In this document: positions 45,105-54,340 of the stretch, in pieces
How positions within the stretch are numbered: the first letter of the stretch is position 1
How the letters are laid out: every line of letters starts with the position of its first letter
Origin: Kineococcus sp. NBC_00420
Lineage (GTDB): Bacteria > Actinomycetota > Actinomycetes > Actinomycetales > Kineococcaceae
Direction: 5' to 3'
DNA: 64,000 bases
NCBI RefSeq assembly: GCF_036021035.1
Contig: NZ_CP107930.1
Coordinates: 682,001-746,000 of the forward strand
The notes under the pieces: generated by a model
Told to the model about the DNA's origin: nothing
Database searches by the model: none
The model's input: only the letters and a program-made list of their open reading frames with translations
Translations under genes and position numbers: made by a program

Positions 45105-45833
45105 TCAGGTGATGATCACCTCACGCTCGCGATCCCAACTCCACGTCACATCCCCCACCACGGCGTGGACCACGCACAACCCCTCATGCCCTGATGGGCG
45201 GGGACACTGGACCCGAAACCCGTCCACACCGGCCCGGGTCTCCCCACTGAGCCAAGCCGCTTGCGTCCGGGCGGCAGTGGAGCCGATCACCCCACCGCGT
45301 TGGATGCTCAGCTCGGGGAGGGCGTCGAAGGCGTGCAAGGTCCGCAGGGCGCCCACGAGTCCTGCCGTGGCGCTGCCGGGCACGTCAGCCACCCAGCGGG
45401 TGGCACCACACCTGGCGCCGTACTCAGCACCGCCCCCTGCACCGACAGCCGCCTCGAGGAGGAGAACCGGATGACGATCGGGAGCCAGATGGGTCGCCGT
45501 CACCGTCGTCCCCGCTGCCCAGCCCCCGCGTGCTGAGCGCACGATCTCCTCGAAGGAACCCGCGGAGTCCAGCACCCGCCCACGACGCAGCTTCACGTAG
45601 AAGCAGGGGTAGTCCTCGAAGCCGGCGACGTCAGCGGTCGAGGGGACAGGCGGCCCCGCCGCAGCGATTCGCCGCTGCTGGCGGTTGTCCTGTTCTTGGA
45701 GCGGGTCCCAGCGACGCACGAGGTCAGGATGACCCACTCCAGCGGGAGGCAGCCGTCCACCCCAGGCATCCGAGTCTGCTGCACTGATCGATGACAAGCA
45801 CGTCACGCGGTCAGGCCGACCGACGAGGGTCAA
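45105..45833 (-). CDS. Hypothetical protein
   Basis: Up to 242 residues; the real start may be internal. Strands VADVPGSATAGLVGALRTLH and a Trp/Cys-containing end (VQCPRPSGHEGLCVVHAVVG) are seen, but no family. It converges on the GGDEF-EAL gene. Two cysteines in the C-terminal third could bind metal. Codon position bias supports coding only moderately. Confidence 0.5.
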   Translation of the reverse strand: MTLVGRPDRVTCLSSISAADSDAWGGRLPPAGVGHPDLVRRWDPLQEQDNRQQRRIAAAGPPVPSTADVAGFEDYPCFYVKLRRGRVLDSAGSFEEIVRSARGGWAAGTTVTATHLAPDRHPVLLLEAAVGAGGGAEYGARCGATRWVADVPGSATAGLVGALRTLHAFDALPELSIQRGGVIGSTAARTQAAWLSGETRAGVDGFRVQCPRPSGHEGLCVVHAVVGDVTWSWDREREVIIT

Positions 45834-45941
45834 CTCACGTTGTGCACGTCTGGCGATGACCGAGGTACCGGGAACACCAGCGATCAGGTGACGGCCTCAC
45901 GTCCCGCACCGACACCAACGCCCCTCTGCCACGCTCACGAC

Positions 45942-46922
45942 GTGCCCACCGACGAGTCAACCGATGCGTCCACCGACCAGCTCATCCCCGAAGCCCACCG
46001 CCTCGGCGACCTCGTCAACGGTCACCCAGAACACATCGACGAGGTCGTCCCCCGACTGGTCGCCATCCTCACCGCCACCGACCACCCGCAGGTGGTGCAT
46101 GCCGCCGTCGACGCGCTCGGACACGCCTGGCACTCCTCCGCGGCCACCGCCCTCCTCCACCACGTCGCCCCCGACCACCCCGACTCCCACGTCCGCCTCT
46201 CCCTGGCCCAAGCCCTCCCCGGTGGCGTCGACGACGTCGACGCCACCGACGACCTCCGTGATCGCGTCATCGACGTCCTGATCCACCTCACCCGCGACCC
46301 CGAACCCCCAGTCCGGGACTGGGCCGCCTTCGGCCTGGGCCAACTCCAGGCCCGCTCCCTCTCCGCCCTTGATGCCCTCGCCGCCCGCCTCGCCGACCCC
46401 GACCCCGACACCCGCGGCGAAGCCCTCCTCGCCCTCGCCGAAGTCGGCGACCAACGTGCCCTACCCGTCCTGCGCCGACGCCTCGAGGACGGCGAAGACC
46501 TCTTCCGCCTCGAGCTCGAAGCCGCCGCCGCACTCGCCGCACCTGAGCTGCACCCCGCCCTGCAGCAGCTGGCCGAAGACTGGGCCGGGGACCAGGACGA
46601 GTTCAGCGACCTCCTGGCTACCGCCTTGGCCCGCTGCGCCCCGGAGGCGGCCACGACCGCACGACAGGTGGAGCAGGACGTCCTGACCCAGGTGCACCAG
46701 CTCGTCGGGGCGTCGAAGCAGGTTGGACTGGACGGCGGCTACCCCCGCACCGTCCTCATCATCAACAGCGACAGTCCCAGTGGCAGCTCCGGCACGACCG
46801 GCGGCGGCCAGGGCGAGGACTTCCACCTTGCCCTGTGGGACGAGAGTCAACGACCCGGCGAGTACCCCACCCACGACGTGATCAACGCCGTCCGCGGTAG
46901 TTCCACGCAGCCCCAAGCCTGA
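45942..46922 (+). CDS. HEAT-repeat protein
   Basis: 326 residues. At least four helical repeats of about 31-35 residues can be recognised, for example VVHAAVDALGHAWHSSAATA, VRDWAAFGLGQLQARSLSAL, TRGEALLALAEVGDQRALPV and RLELEAAAALAAPELHPALQ, all of HEAT/PBS type. A disordered Gly/Ser-rich tail follows. It is probably a protein-binding scaffold; a phycobilin lyase role is not implied. GTG 45942 is preferred to the frame's earlier start at 45840. Confidence 0.8.
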   Translation: MPTDESTDASTDQLIPEAHRLGDLVNGHPEHIDEVVPRLVAILTATDHPQVVHAAVDALGHAWHSSAATALLHHVAPDHPDSHVRLSLAQALPGGVDDVDATDDLRDRVIDVLIHLTRDPEPPVRDWAAFGLGQLQARSLSALDALAARLADPDPDTRGEALLALAEVGDQRALPVLRRRLEDGEDLFRLELEAAAALAAPELHPALQQLAEDWAGDQDEFSDLLATALARCAPEAATTARQVEQDVLTQVHQLVGASKQVGLDGGYPRTVLIINSDSPSGSSGTTGGGQGEDFHLALWDESQRPGEYPTHDVINAVRGSSTQPQA

Positions 46923-47017
46923 CCTGCTCCCCGACGCTGCCGAACCACCTGCGACTCCACGGTCACCCCGCGGTGTGCGCGCCGTCGCGAGTGGTCGCCA
47001 CCTGCCCAGCGCGTCGA

Positions 47018-47085
47018 CTGTCACCGAAGTCCTGGTGCATCACAGGCGAGGGCAGCGGACCGTGGTGTCTCAGGACACCGGGTCC
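47018..47085 (+). repeat. Degenerate footprint of the IS481-like element ends
   Basis: GTCACCGAAGTCCTGGTGCAT, spacer CACAGGCGAGGGCAGCGGACC, then GTGTCTCAGGACACC align with 19205-19266 (right repeat, spacer, left repeat) with scattered mismatches. It is the third copy in the window and has no transposase beside it. Confidence 0.5.
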
Positions 47086-47199
47086 CCGAGTCGTCCGCGC
47101 CCCGCAGAGGCGACCACCACGGGCCCGGACACCCGCCGGCTCGTGCAACCTGGGTGGGGTGGTGATCCGTCTGGTGGGTGTGAACGACAGGAGCAGTCC

Positions 47200-47784
47200 A
47201 TGACGGTGACGAGGGACGAGGAGTTCGGGGACTACGTGCGGCAGCGGCGTGCGGTGCTGCTGCGCACCGCGACCCTGCTGACCGGCGGTGACGCCCACCG
47301 CGCCGAAGATCTCGTGCAGACCACCCTGACCCGCCTCTACCTCGTGTGGCCCCGGACCCGCGCCGCCGACGACGTGCACGCCTACGCCCGGCGAGCGCTC
47401 GTCAACGCCCTGGTCGACGAGGAGCGACGGCCCTGGCGGCGCCGCGAGCACCTCCGCGCGCAGCTGCCCGAACACTCCGGGCAGCTCGAGGGTCCGGGCT
47501 CCACGACCGGCGACGACCCACGCACCGACGACGTCCTCCGTGCCTTGCAGGAACTGCCGGCCCGGATGCGTGCGGTCGTGGTCTTCCGCTACTTCCACGA
47601 CCTGTCGGTGGCCGAGACCGCCCGGGCGATGACCTGCAGCCAGGGAACGGTCAAGAGCCAGACCGCACGGGCCCTGGACAAGTTGCGCCGGCAGCTGGGC
47701 ACAGACCTGGAGACCGACCTCGAAACCGGCGAAGCCTGCCCCCCCACCCCCGTGCTGGACCCCCTCACCTCCAGGAGCCACTGA
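47200..47784 (+). CDS. SigE-family ECF sigma factor
   Basis: 194 residues. N-terminal DEEFGDYVRQRRAVLLRTAT, LLTGGDAHRAEDLVQTTLTR and LYLVWPRTRAADDVHAYARR are typical of the actinobacterial SigE-like (SigE70) group; region 4 is LPARMRAVVVFRYFHDLSVA then MTCSQGTVKSQTARALDKLR. ATG follows ACAGGAGCAG. Its stop overlaps the next gene's start by one base (TGATG), so the two are coupled; that partner carries one membrane helix. Confidence 0.9.
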   Translation: MTVTRDEEFGDYVRQRRAVLLRTATLLTGGDAHRAEDLVQTTLTRLYLVWPRTRAADDVHAYARRALVNALVDEERRPWRRREHLRAQLPEHSGQLEGPGSTTGDDPRTDDVLRALQELPARMRAVVVFRYFHDLSVAETARAMTCSQGTVKSQTARALDKLRRQLGTDLETDLETGEACPPTPVLDPLTSRSH

Positions 47785-48473
47785 TGACGAACCTGCGCAC
47801 CCTGCTCGACCAGGCCAGCGGCCCCGCCTCGCCCCACACCCCGCCCGCTGGCCTGGTTCAGGCCGACCTCGCCCGCGCCCACCGCGGGCTGCGCCGCGAA
47901 CGGGTGGGGCGCGGAGCCCGTGGCGGGTTGCTCGCCGTGGCCGCTGCCGGGGTCGTGGCCGTGCTCGTGCAGACCGGGTCGCCCACCGGCGCGACACCCG
48001 AGAGAGCGGCGACACCGCCAGCGAGCTCGTCGGCCGCGGGTGTCGGGGACACGCAGATGGTTGCCTACACCGGTACTCAGCCCGCGGGCTTCACCCTCGA
48101 CGCGCTACCCCGCGGGTGGGAGGTGCAGGGCGTGGACGCCGGTGTCCTCACCCTGGCTCCGGCGGGGATCGCCGACCAGGACCCGAACTCCTTCGCCGGC
48201 AAGGTCGCCGTCTTCCTGGAGAACCTGCCGCAAGCCGCTACCGGCGACCGAGTCCGCCCGGTGCAGGTGGGAACCACGACGGGACTGCTCTTCGAGAGCG
48301 ATCTGAACACCGGCGGTGACCGGCTGGGCGGAACCACCCTGTTCCTCGCCCAGCCCTCCGGTACCCAGCTCGCCGTGCAGGTGTGGGCCGGGCTGGGCTG
48401 GTCCGACACCGACATCGCCGCCCTCGGTGCGGCGATCCACGTCACTGATGCCGCGACCGTCTCGGTCGGCTGA
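47784..48473 (+). CDS. Single-pass membrane partner of the sigma factor (anti-sigma-like)
   Basis: 229 residues. A cytosolic N-terminus (LRTLLDQASG, DLARAHRGLRRERVGRG) precedes one membrane helix (GGLLAVAAAGVVAVLVQTG) and an extracytoplasmic domain (GFTLDALPRGWEVQGVDAGV, VAVFLENLPQ, TTGLLFESDLNTG, LAVQVWAGLGWS). This topology and the coupling to a SigE-type sigma factor suggest an anti-sigma or sensor role. No zinc motif is present. Confidence 0.8.
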   Translation: MTNLRTLLDQASGPASPHTPPAGLVQADLARAHRGLRRERVGRGARGGLLAVAAAGVVAVLVQTGSPTGATPERAATPPASSSAAGVGDTQMVAYTGTQPAGFTLDALPRGWEVQGVDAGVLTLAPAGIADQDPNSFAGKVAVFLENLPQAATGDRVRPVQVGTTTGLLFESDLNTGGDRLGGTTLFLAQPSGTQLAVQVWAGLGWSDTDIAALGAAIHVTDAATVSVG

Positions 48474-48643
48474 GCACCCCGTCGGGTGGCCCTGGCTCAG
48501 AGCCTGCGGGCGGGTGTCGATCGCAGGTGGGCGGCGCGGCGACAGGAGGGGAGCCGCGCCGCTGCGCCGCCGGGGGTGCGTGAGCACGGGGTTCGAAGCG
48601 CGCGTGCCCTTGCGGTAGCGCCGCACACGCCCCAGCGGACCCG

Positions 48644-49204
48644 TCACGAGGCGAAGTTCCGGCTCGGGTCCTCCCACCCGGCCAGGTGACCCAACCACGC
48701 CAACGACAGCCACTCACCCTCCACCGTGAACTCCTCGACACCCCTCGCCCCGACGCGTCGGAGCCGCCCCCGCCAGGACGCCCCCGACGCGGTGGGACCC
48801 ACCGCACGCCGACGCCGACGCGGACATGCCTGCACCAACGACCACTGCGCCAGCGACAGCTCAGCCACCGCCGGCATCCCCGGGTCGTCGTAGACGCGCG
48901 CTCCCGAGGAGGTCAACCGCACCGTCCACACCGGCCACTGCCGCTTCCCGCCGAATGCCGTGCGGGGCCCCTTCAACCGCAGCGGAGCCAGAGCCAGCTC
49001 GTGCGACGACCCCACCTGCACGATCGCGTTGCGCCGGCCGCGGCTGCCGGTACCCAGATCGGCCAGCACCTCACTCGGCGCGAGGACCAAGCCGGCGAGC
49101 ACCGTCGCGATGCGAATCGGCAGCACGACGATCCGCCAGATCGACCGCTCGGGGCCTCGGTCGTCGACGGACCACGTGACCTCATCGAGCACTGTCGTCG
49201 CCAC
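48644..49204 (-). CDS. Hypothetical protein
   Basis: 186 residues from GTG 49204, with GAGGAGGGACAGCA upstream, a strong ribosome site. One possible hydrophobic stretch (IVVLPIRIATVLAGLVLAP) and basic, Arg-rich parts (CPRRRRRAVG) are visible; TVRLTSSGARVYDDPGMPAV suggests strands. No family recognised. It converges on the sigma-factor partner gene. Confidence 0.55.
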   Translation of the reverse strand: MATTVLDEVTWSVDDRGPERSIWRIVVLPIRIATVLAGLVLAPSEVLADLGTGSRGRRNAIVQVGSSHELALAPLRLKGPRTAFGGKRQWPVWTVRLTSSGARVYDDPGMPAVAELSLAQWSLVQACPRRRRRAVGPTASGASWRGRLRRVGARGVEEFTVEGEWLSLAWLGHLAGWEDPSRNFAS

Positions 49205-49609
49205 TGCTGTCCCTCCTCGCGCTGCGGGTCCCGTCCTGCATTCAAGCTGGACACGGACGCGCGAACCACCCGTCGCGGGTGCGGACCTCCCTGTCTGGTC
49301 GTACCGCGGTGTCCGCCGTCGCCGGCGGTTGGCGAGTAGGCACCCGCCGGCTCCGAGCACCCCACACCAACGACCAGGCGGGGACCAGCCACGATGCCGC
49401 TGGCGGGATCGTGCAGCGCCAACGTCCTCCCCTCACCGGTCGTCACCAGCCCCCGCTACGTCTCCTTCGACAGGAGACTCACCACCGCCGCAGGCTGGTT
49501 CCCCGCTCAGCCGCCCTTCCCACGCCAGCTCGGTCGTCACCGATCAGTGCAGCAGACCCGATCTCACGAGTCGGCAGTAGCCTCTCGAGGAGCTGACAGG
49601 AGGTCGGAC
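49205..49609. other. Intergenic, no gene found
   Basis: No supported gene. Its right end carries AGGAGGT, the ribosome site of the small membrane gene at 49610. Confidence 0.4.
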
Positions 49610-49792
49610 GTGGGATGGACGATCATCGGCGCCGCCGTGGCACTGCTGTCCGTGGTGGGCATCGGCTGGGGCACGCGACGGCACCTGGACCGCGCGAGCC
49701 ATTCGGCAGATCCCGAGAAGGCCCGCATCGCGCAGGAGATCAACCGCCAGATCGACCAAGGCCGAGGGCGAGGGACCAACGGTTGGCTTTGA
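49610..49792 (+). CDS. Small single-pass membrane protein
   Basis: 60 residues from GTG 49610 with a near-perfect AGGAGGT seven bases upstream. One helix (WTIIGAAVALLSVVGIGWG) is followed by a charged tail (DRASHSADPEKARIAQEINR). Small membrane proteins of this kind are common beside stress genes. No family recognised. Confidence 0.6.
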   Translation: MGWTIIGAAVALLSVVGIGWGTRRHLDRASHSADPEKARIAQEINRQIDQGRGRGTNGWL

Positions 49793-49826
49793 CCGACGTC
49801 GCAGCGGCGCAACATCCAAGGAGTTC

Positions 49827-49940
49827 GTGATGGGCAGGAAGACCAACGTCTCCCGGCACCTCGTCGACGGCACCTTCCCGGATCCGCCTCCCTGGCCCGC
49901 TCGCGAGGACCTCGACGACGGGGAACGACCCAGCTCGTGA
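49827..49940 (+). CDS. Small open frame with strong ribosome site
   Basis: 37 residues (GTG 49827 or ATG 49830), preceded by CCAAGGAG. The peptide is MGRKTNVSRHLVDGTFPDPP followed by an acidic end (EDLDDGERPSS). It follows the small membrane gene by 34 bases and could be co-transcribed. No family; at this length similarity cannot be judged. Confidence 0.4.
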   Translation: MMGRKTNVSRHLVDGTFPDPPPWPAREDLDDGERPSS

Positions 49941-50254
49941 CCTCGCTGACGTCGGCCAGAAGCAGACGTCACGGTCGTCCCGCCGTGCGCGTGACGCCAG
50001 GATCACGAGACCGTCTGGTCAGCACCTGATCGTGCAGGCCGGCGGCGCGACAGATCGGCGACCCCCGACCCGCCACCTCAGCGACACTGACGCAGTGGAC
50101 CCGCGAGCGCCGCCAAAACCCCAGACGCTCGCAGCCCTGACCACTCACGACGGCCAACCACCGACTTCTCCACTTCCCCGATCCCCCTCCCGTCCACCCT
50201 CCGCGAGCTCACGTTTCCTCGCGCGAGAGGAGAGGTGCCAGGTCGCGCAACTCG
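49941..50254. other. Intergenic, no gene found
   Basis: No open frame of interest and no clear hairpin; the DUF4132 gene ends at its right edge. Confidence 0.4.
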
Positions 50255-52711
50255 TCACCGATCACCGCTGATCTGCGAGGTGATCGTGGCGTCGGTGATC
50301 GCGGAATCGTCGGCGAGCAGCGCCGCCTTGGACAAGATCAGGTCGAGAGTGCCGTCTCCCTCGAAGGGCAGGAACACTCCGTCGCCACCTGGACCCGGAG
50401 CCTGCTTCGCGACGATGCAGAGGTACTGGTCGTCCGGCTCCATGAGGATGTTCCCCGACCCCAGGTGGATCTTGTAGGTACGCAGGTCCCCACGCACCAC
50501 GAGGAACCTGCCCCGCACGGAGCAGCGGTCCGCAATCGCCAGCCGCGGCACGAGGCGCGCTAGGAGGTCACGTCGGGTGGCTGCCGTGGTCGCGAGTTCC
50601 CCGAAGCTGTAGGACTGCCAGTACGCGCGGAACCGACCCCCGGGCCCGCCGTCCTGCCAGGTGGGGTCGTTGCCGACGCTGGCGACCCCGACGAAGAGGT
50701 CCACGTCACGCAGCACCTCGCTCAGCACCAGCGCTGGCACCTCCTGAAGCGCCAACGCGGTCGCGGGCTCGCGCTGCGTCTCGCCCCGGGACTCATACCC
50801 CCCGCCGTAACCGTGGCTGGTGTTCTCGGGTGCCGAACGCGGGTAGAAGCGGACCTGGTCGGTGCTCAGGCGCAGGTGGGCACCGGCCTCGGTAGCGTCC
50901 TGCTCGTAGTCCTCACCCGCGCCCTCGACCCAGAACTCCGCCCGCAGACCCCACTCGGGCAGATCCCGGCTGGCGGGCGGGAAGCTGTCGTCGACCACGA
51001 GTCGCAGCCGGTGCCTCCAGCCCCGGGCTGCGGCCAAGGCGTTGAACTGGTGCTGGCGGACGACGTGGGCGGCGAAACGGTTGGAGTAGGTGGCCGTGGC
51101 GCGCTCCGCATCGGTGAGCAGGTAGACCTCGCGGTGGGCCTGCTTGAAAGGCTGCACGACCTCGTAGCGGACCAACCACTCCCGCCACGCCAACACCTCG
51201 CTGACGTCGCGCCCGACGGGGTGCCACAAGGAGACCTCAGCGTCCGCGCCCGGCTCAGCCACTGCCTCGTCGAGGCCATGCAGCGCCCCCTCCGCCCACC
51301 CGAGCGGGGTACCGTCCACCACCCAGATCAGGCGGCGGGCGATCGTCGCGACGAGGGGATGCTCGAGGTAGCGTTCGCGCCAGACGGCGAACGGCCAGGT
51401 GCGCCGGGCGAGGAACTGGCGGTCCAAGCGCTCCACCTGGGCGCTGAGCATCGCGGCGACGTCCTTGGCGGTGGCCTTCACCTCCTTCAGCTCCTCCGGG
51501 TGCTCACGCCGGACCGCGCCCGGCACGGACTTCACCACCTTCCCCGCTGCGTTGCGCCACGTGAGGGTGACGTCGCTGGCGTCGACGGCGAGCTCCGCAG
51601 TGGCCTCCCCCAGCTGCAGGAGGCACCTGCCCCCGACCTCCAGCCCGTAGCCCGGGACGGCGATCTCCTCGACCTCCTCGCGCGACAACCCCATGGCCGC
51701 GGCCCGTCGGTCGAGGGCTGCATGGACTTCCTTCAAGGTCGTCCTGTAGGTGACGCGCGCCGCGAGCCGGGCCAGCTGGGCGAGAGCGTCCTCCCCCTCG
51801 AGGCGGGACAGGGCGTAGACGCCGGCGTTGGCGAGCTTGGGGCTGCGCGGACCCAGGCCGGGGACCTTGCGCAGAGAGGTCTCCACGAGGGCGCCGAGAG
51901 CGCGGGCGGTGGCGGCGTCGCCGGGCAGCAGCGACAGCGCCCACACCAGCCCGCGCAGTGCGTTGGCGTTGTGCGGGTCGAACGCCTCGTTGGCGTCGTA
52001 CCCCCACTGCTGGCGCTGCAGCGGCACGGTCCGGGGACGCCCGACGAGCGCGAGCCAGCTCAGGACGGCCGGGCGGAAACCGTCGGCGACCTCCACCAGC
52101 CACTTCCGCGCCTGCTCCTCCCAACGGGCGCTCGGCTTTCCCGAGGTCGCGCTCAGCGCGTGCTCCAGCAACAGGGGCCACGCGGCCCTGAGCACGGGCA
52201 GCTGCGCCAAGAGCGCGTCGGACCACGCTTCCCCGCTGTTCAGCGCAGGAGCGCAGACCCCCGCGAGTGCAGCGGGAAGAGGCCCGCGGTCGTAGTGCTC
52301 CAGCTGGACGGAACGCCGCCCCACCTCCACCAGGGACAGCGGCACCTCAACTCCGACGCGGCGAGCGAGCTCGATGCACCCAGCGAGGCGGTACGAACGC
52401 AACGACGTCCACTGCCCCGCGAGGTCGGGCACCACCCCTTCGACGTCGTCGGCAGTGAGAACTCCATCCAGGTCGTGCGTCAGGAGGGACAACGCCCACG
52501 CCCGGTCGAGGACATCGTCATCGCTGCGCGCCAGGACCGCTTCCGTCAGGCGGGTGCGCAGGTCACAGGAGAAGGAGCGCACCGCGGACGTGAACGGCTT
52601 CGATGCCCCACCGTGGCCAGAGAGCAGGCGTCGGACCAGCTCGGCCTCATCCCCGGCCGCCGCGGCCCCCTGCAGGTCCTCGACCAACCGCTGCGTCCAG
52701 GCATCGGTCAT
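50255..52711 (-). CDS. DUF4132 domain-containing protein
   Basis: 818 residues, no signal peptide. The C-terminal 400 residues fit DUF4132: LARRTWPFAVWRERYLEHPL, RRLIWVVDGTPLGWAEGALH, VSLWHPVGRDVSEVLAWREW, VQPFKQAHREVYLLTDAERA. The N-terminal half is a long helical repeat region (GDAATARALGALVETSLRKV, KLANAGVYALSRLEGEDALA) like the HEAT-type arrays of larger DUF4132 and WGR proteins. Function unknown. ATG overlaps the stop of the small gene upstream (ATGA). Confidence 0.8.
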   Translation of the reverse strand: MTDAWTQRLVEDLQGAAAAGDEAELVRRLLSGHGGASKPFTSAVRSFSCDLRTRLTEAVLARSDDDVLDRAWALSLLTHDLDGVLTADDVEGVVPDLAGQWTSLRSYRLAGCIELARRVGVEVPLSLVEVGRRSVQLEHYDRGPLPAALAGVCAPALNSGEAWSDALLAQLPVLRAAWPLLLEHALSATSGKPSARWEEQARKWLVEVADGFRPAVLSWLALVGRPRTVPLQRQQWGYDANEAFDPHNANALRGLVWALSLLPGDAATARALGALVETSLRKVPGLGPRSPKLANAGVYALSRLEGEDALAQLARLAARVTYRTTLKEVHAALDRRAAAMGLSREEVEEIAVPGYGLEVGGRCLLQLGEATAELAVDASDVTLTWRNAAGKVVKSVPGAVRREHPEELKEVKATAKDVAAMLSAQVERLDRQFLARRTWPFAVWRERYLEHPLVATIARRLIWVVDGTPLGWAEGALHGLDEAVAEPGADAEVSLWHPVGRDVSEVLAWREWLVRYEVVQPFKQAHREVYLLTDAERATATYSNRFAAHVVRQHQFNALAAARGWRHRLRLVVDDSFPPASRDLPEWGLRAEFWVEGAGEDYEQDATEAGAHLRLSTDQVRFYPRSAPENTSHGYGGGYESRGETQREPATALALQEVPALVLSEVLRDVDLFVGVASVGNDPTWQDGGPGGRFRAYWQSYSFGELATTAATRRDLLARLVPRLAIADRCSVRGRFLVVRGDLRTYKIHLGSGNILMEPDDQYLCIVAKQAPGPGGDGVFLPFEGDGTLDLILSKAALLADDSAITDATITSQISGDR

Positions 52712-53097
52712 CAGCCACCCACCAACGGCACGAGCTTGAAGAAGACGACCTCGGTGCCGGAGCGCAGGACCACCTCCGCGTCGAGGTCGCTGACCTGCCG
52801 GTCATCGACGATGACGAAGAAGCCGTTGCCGGAGAATGCTTCCACCGCTCGGTCGAACTGCTCCTGCGGGTCCACCCGATGGGGAGCGCGGACGCGCTCG
52901 CCGTTGAGGGCGCGCTCGGTGGCTGTGGGCTGCACCAGTCCGGTGAAGGGCTCGAACTGGCGGGCGTGGTGCTCGGAAACCTCCTGGAAGATGCGCCGGC
53001 GGATCAGTTCGCGCAACGGGAGAGTCTCCTCCGACACCTCCAGTCCCCACACGTCGCTGCGTTGCCCGGACGTCGTCTCGTCGACGAAGTTGATCAT
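52711..53097 (-). CDS. Small partner of the DUF4132 protein
   Basis: 128 residues from ATG 53097. INFVDETTSGQRSDVWGLEV, TLPLRELIRRRIFQEVSEHH and SGNGFFVIVDDRQVSDLDAE, VVLRSGTEVVFFKLVPLVGG show a compact beta-grasp-like pattern ending in two strands. It resembles small proteins commonly encoded in front of DUF4132 genes; I infer a complex. The start may instead be 36 bases upstream. Confidence 0.65.
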   Translation of the reverse strand: MINFVDETTSGQRSDVWGLEVSEETLPLRELIRRRIFQEVSEHHARQFEPFTGLVQPTATERALNGERVRAPHRVDPQEQFDRAVEAFSGNGFFVIVDDRQVSDLDAEVVLRSGTEVVFFKLVPLVGG

Positions 53098-53302
53098 TGC
53101 CACAGCGAAGACCCTAGAGTCGACCCCCGACATCCACCGGAAGGTGCAGCCGCCCGGCGCGACAGCACTCGGGGTCACTGGCCCCGCCCTCATCCGTACC
53201 TCCAGCGCAGGTGCCGACGAGAACATGGACCGCATCGTCCGTCGATGGCCAGGTAGCGGTCCCCGCTGATGGCCAAGTCGAAGTCCCCACCCCTCGTGAT
53301 GA

Positions 53303-53548
53303 TCAGCGGCCCGGGGCGCCCTCCCTCCGACCGTCACGGGCCTGCTGGGCCTGCCCCATCCGGTAGGACTCCCCGCTGGTGACCACGACCGTCGCGTGGT
53401 GCAGGAGCCGGTTCAGGACCGAAGCGGCGGTGGTCTGCCCGGGCAGGAGTCGGCCCCACTGCTCGAAGGGCCAGCGCGAGGCGATGGCCAGGGACCGCCG
53501 CTCGTAGGCGGCCGCGACCCACCGGAACGACGACTGGGTGCCAGTGAG
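53303..53548 (-). pseudogene. C-terminal fragment of an IstB-like ATPase
   Basis: The minus strand reads SFRWVAAAYERRSLAIASRW, then PFEQWGRLLPGQTTAASVLN and RLLHHATVVVTSGESYRMGQ, the end of IS21-family IstB (..F..W........VLDRLLH....V.....SYR). The Walker motifs are missing; the fragment is cut by the IS5-like element to its right. It is a different IS21 type from the one at 36.3 kb. Confidence 0.75.
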
Positions 53549-53554
53549 CCTTCG

Positions 53555-54340
53555 TCAGTACCGGTTCTCCCAGATGCCGAGCACCAGCGCGGTAGCGACG
53601 ATGGCGGAGATGCCCCAGGAGCAGAGGGTTGCGCGGGCCAAGGCCCGCCAGCGAACCTTCAGGTGAACGATGCCGTGCTCGACGAAGGAGCGATCGGTGT
53701 TGACGTAGGAGTTCCACCCTCGAGTGCTCCGATCGAGAACTCGCCCTCTGCGCGGCCGTCGAACGGGTACGCGAACACCGCCGCCGATGTAGCCCTTGTC
53801 GCCCAGGACCGGCAGCCCCCGTGCTGCGGCTGGGGAGAGCGCGGGTAGGACGTGGCGGCCGGCTGCGGTGAGGTCGTGGGTGGCGCCGAGTTCGACCGGT
53901 GAAACCCACAGGGGTCGACCGTCGGGGTCGCAGACGACTTGGACGTTGCCGCCGTGGTGCTCGTGCTCGCCGGAGTACCAGCGATCGGATCCAGGATCGC
54001 AGTCGTGGACGCGGTCGGTGGGGATCGAGGTGCCGTCCAGCAGCAGGTGCTCGTGGCCGGCCTCGAGGGCGTCCTCGCTCACGTCAGCGAGGTCGGGGGC
54101 TTGGTCGGCGAGAACGTCGAGAGCTTCGTGCAGACAGCGGTAGGCACTGGAGAGGCTGTCGGTGTCGTCGCGGGCGAGGTCAGCGACCGCGACGGGTACC
54201 GATGCGGGCGCGGTGAGGGAACAGCAGGTGGGCAACGGCTTGGGCGAGGCCGCGGGGGACGTCGAGGCTGGCACGACAGGAGAGCACGTAGGGTCCTGAC
54301 GGGCATGGCGGTTGAGCTTGGTCGCCACCATCGTGACCAC
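53555..54340 (-). pseudogene. IS5-family (DDE_Tnp_4) transposase, degenerate
   Basis: About 261 codons in one frame. The core keeps first D in LLLDGTSIPTDRV, WYSGEHEHHGGNVQV, second D in ELGATHDLTAAGRH, and GLPVLGDKGYIG, then E in FVEHGIVHLKVRW. The N-terminal helix-turn-helix part is out of frame and the segment between GVRV and VLDRSTR is shortened, so it is probably inactive. Confidence 0.75.

Noticed and set aside
50813-53269. Plus-strand open frame of 818 codons
   Set aside because: Antisense mirror of the DUF4132 gene, Arg/Pro/Gly-rich, no motifs.
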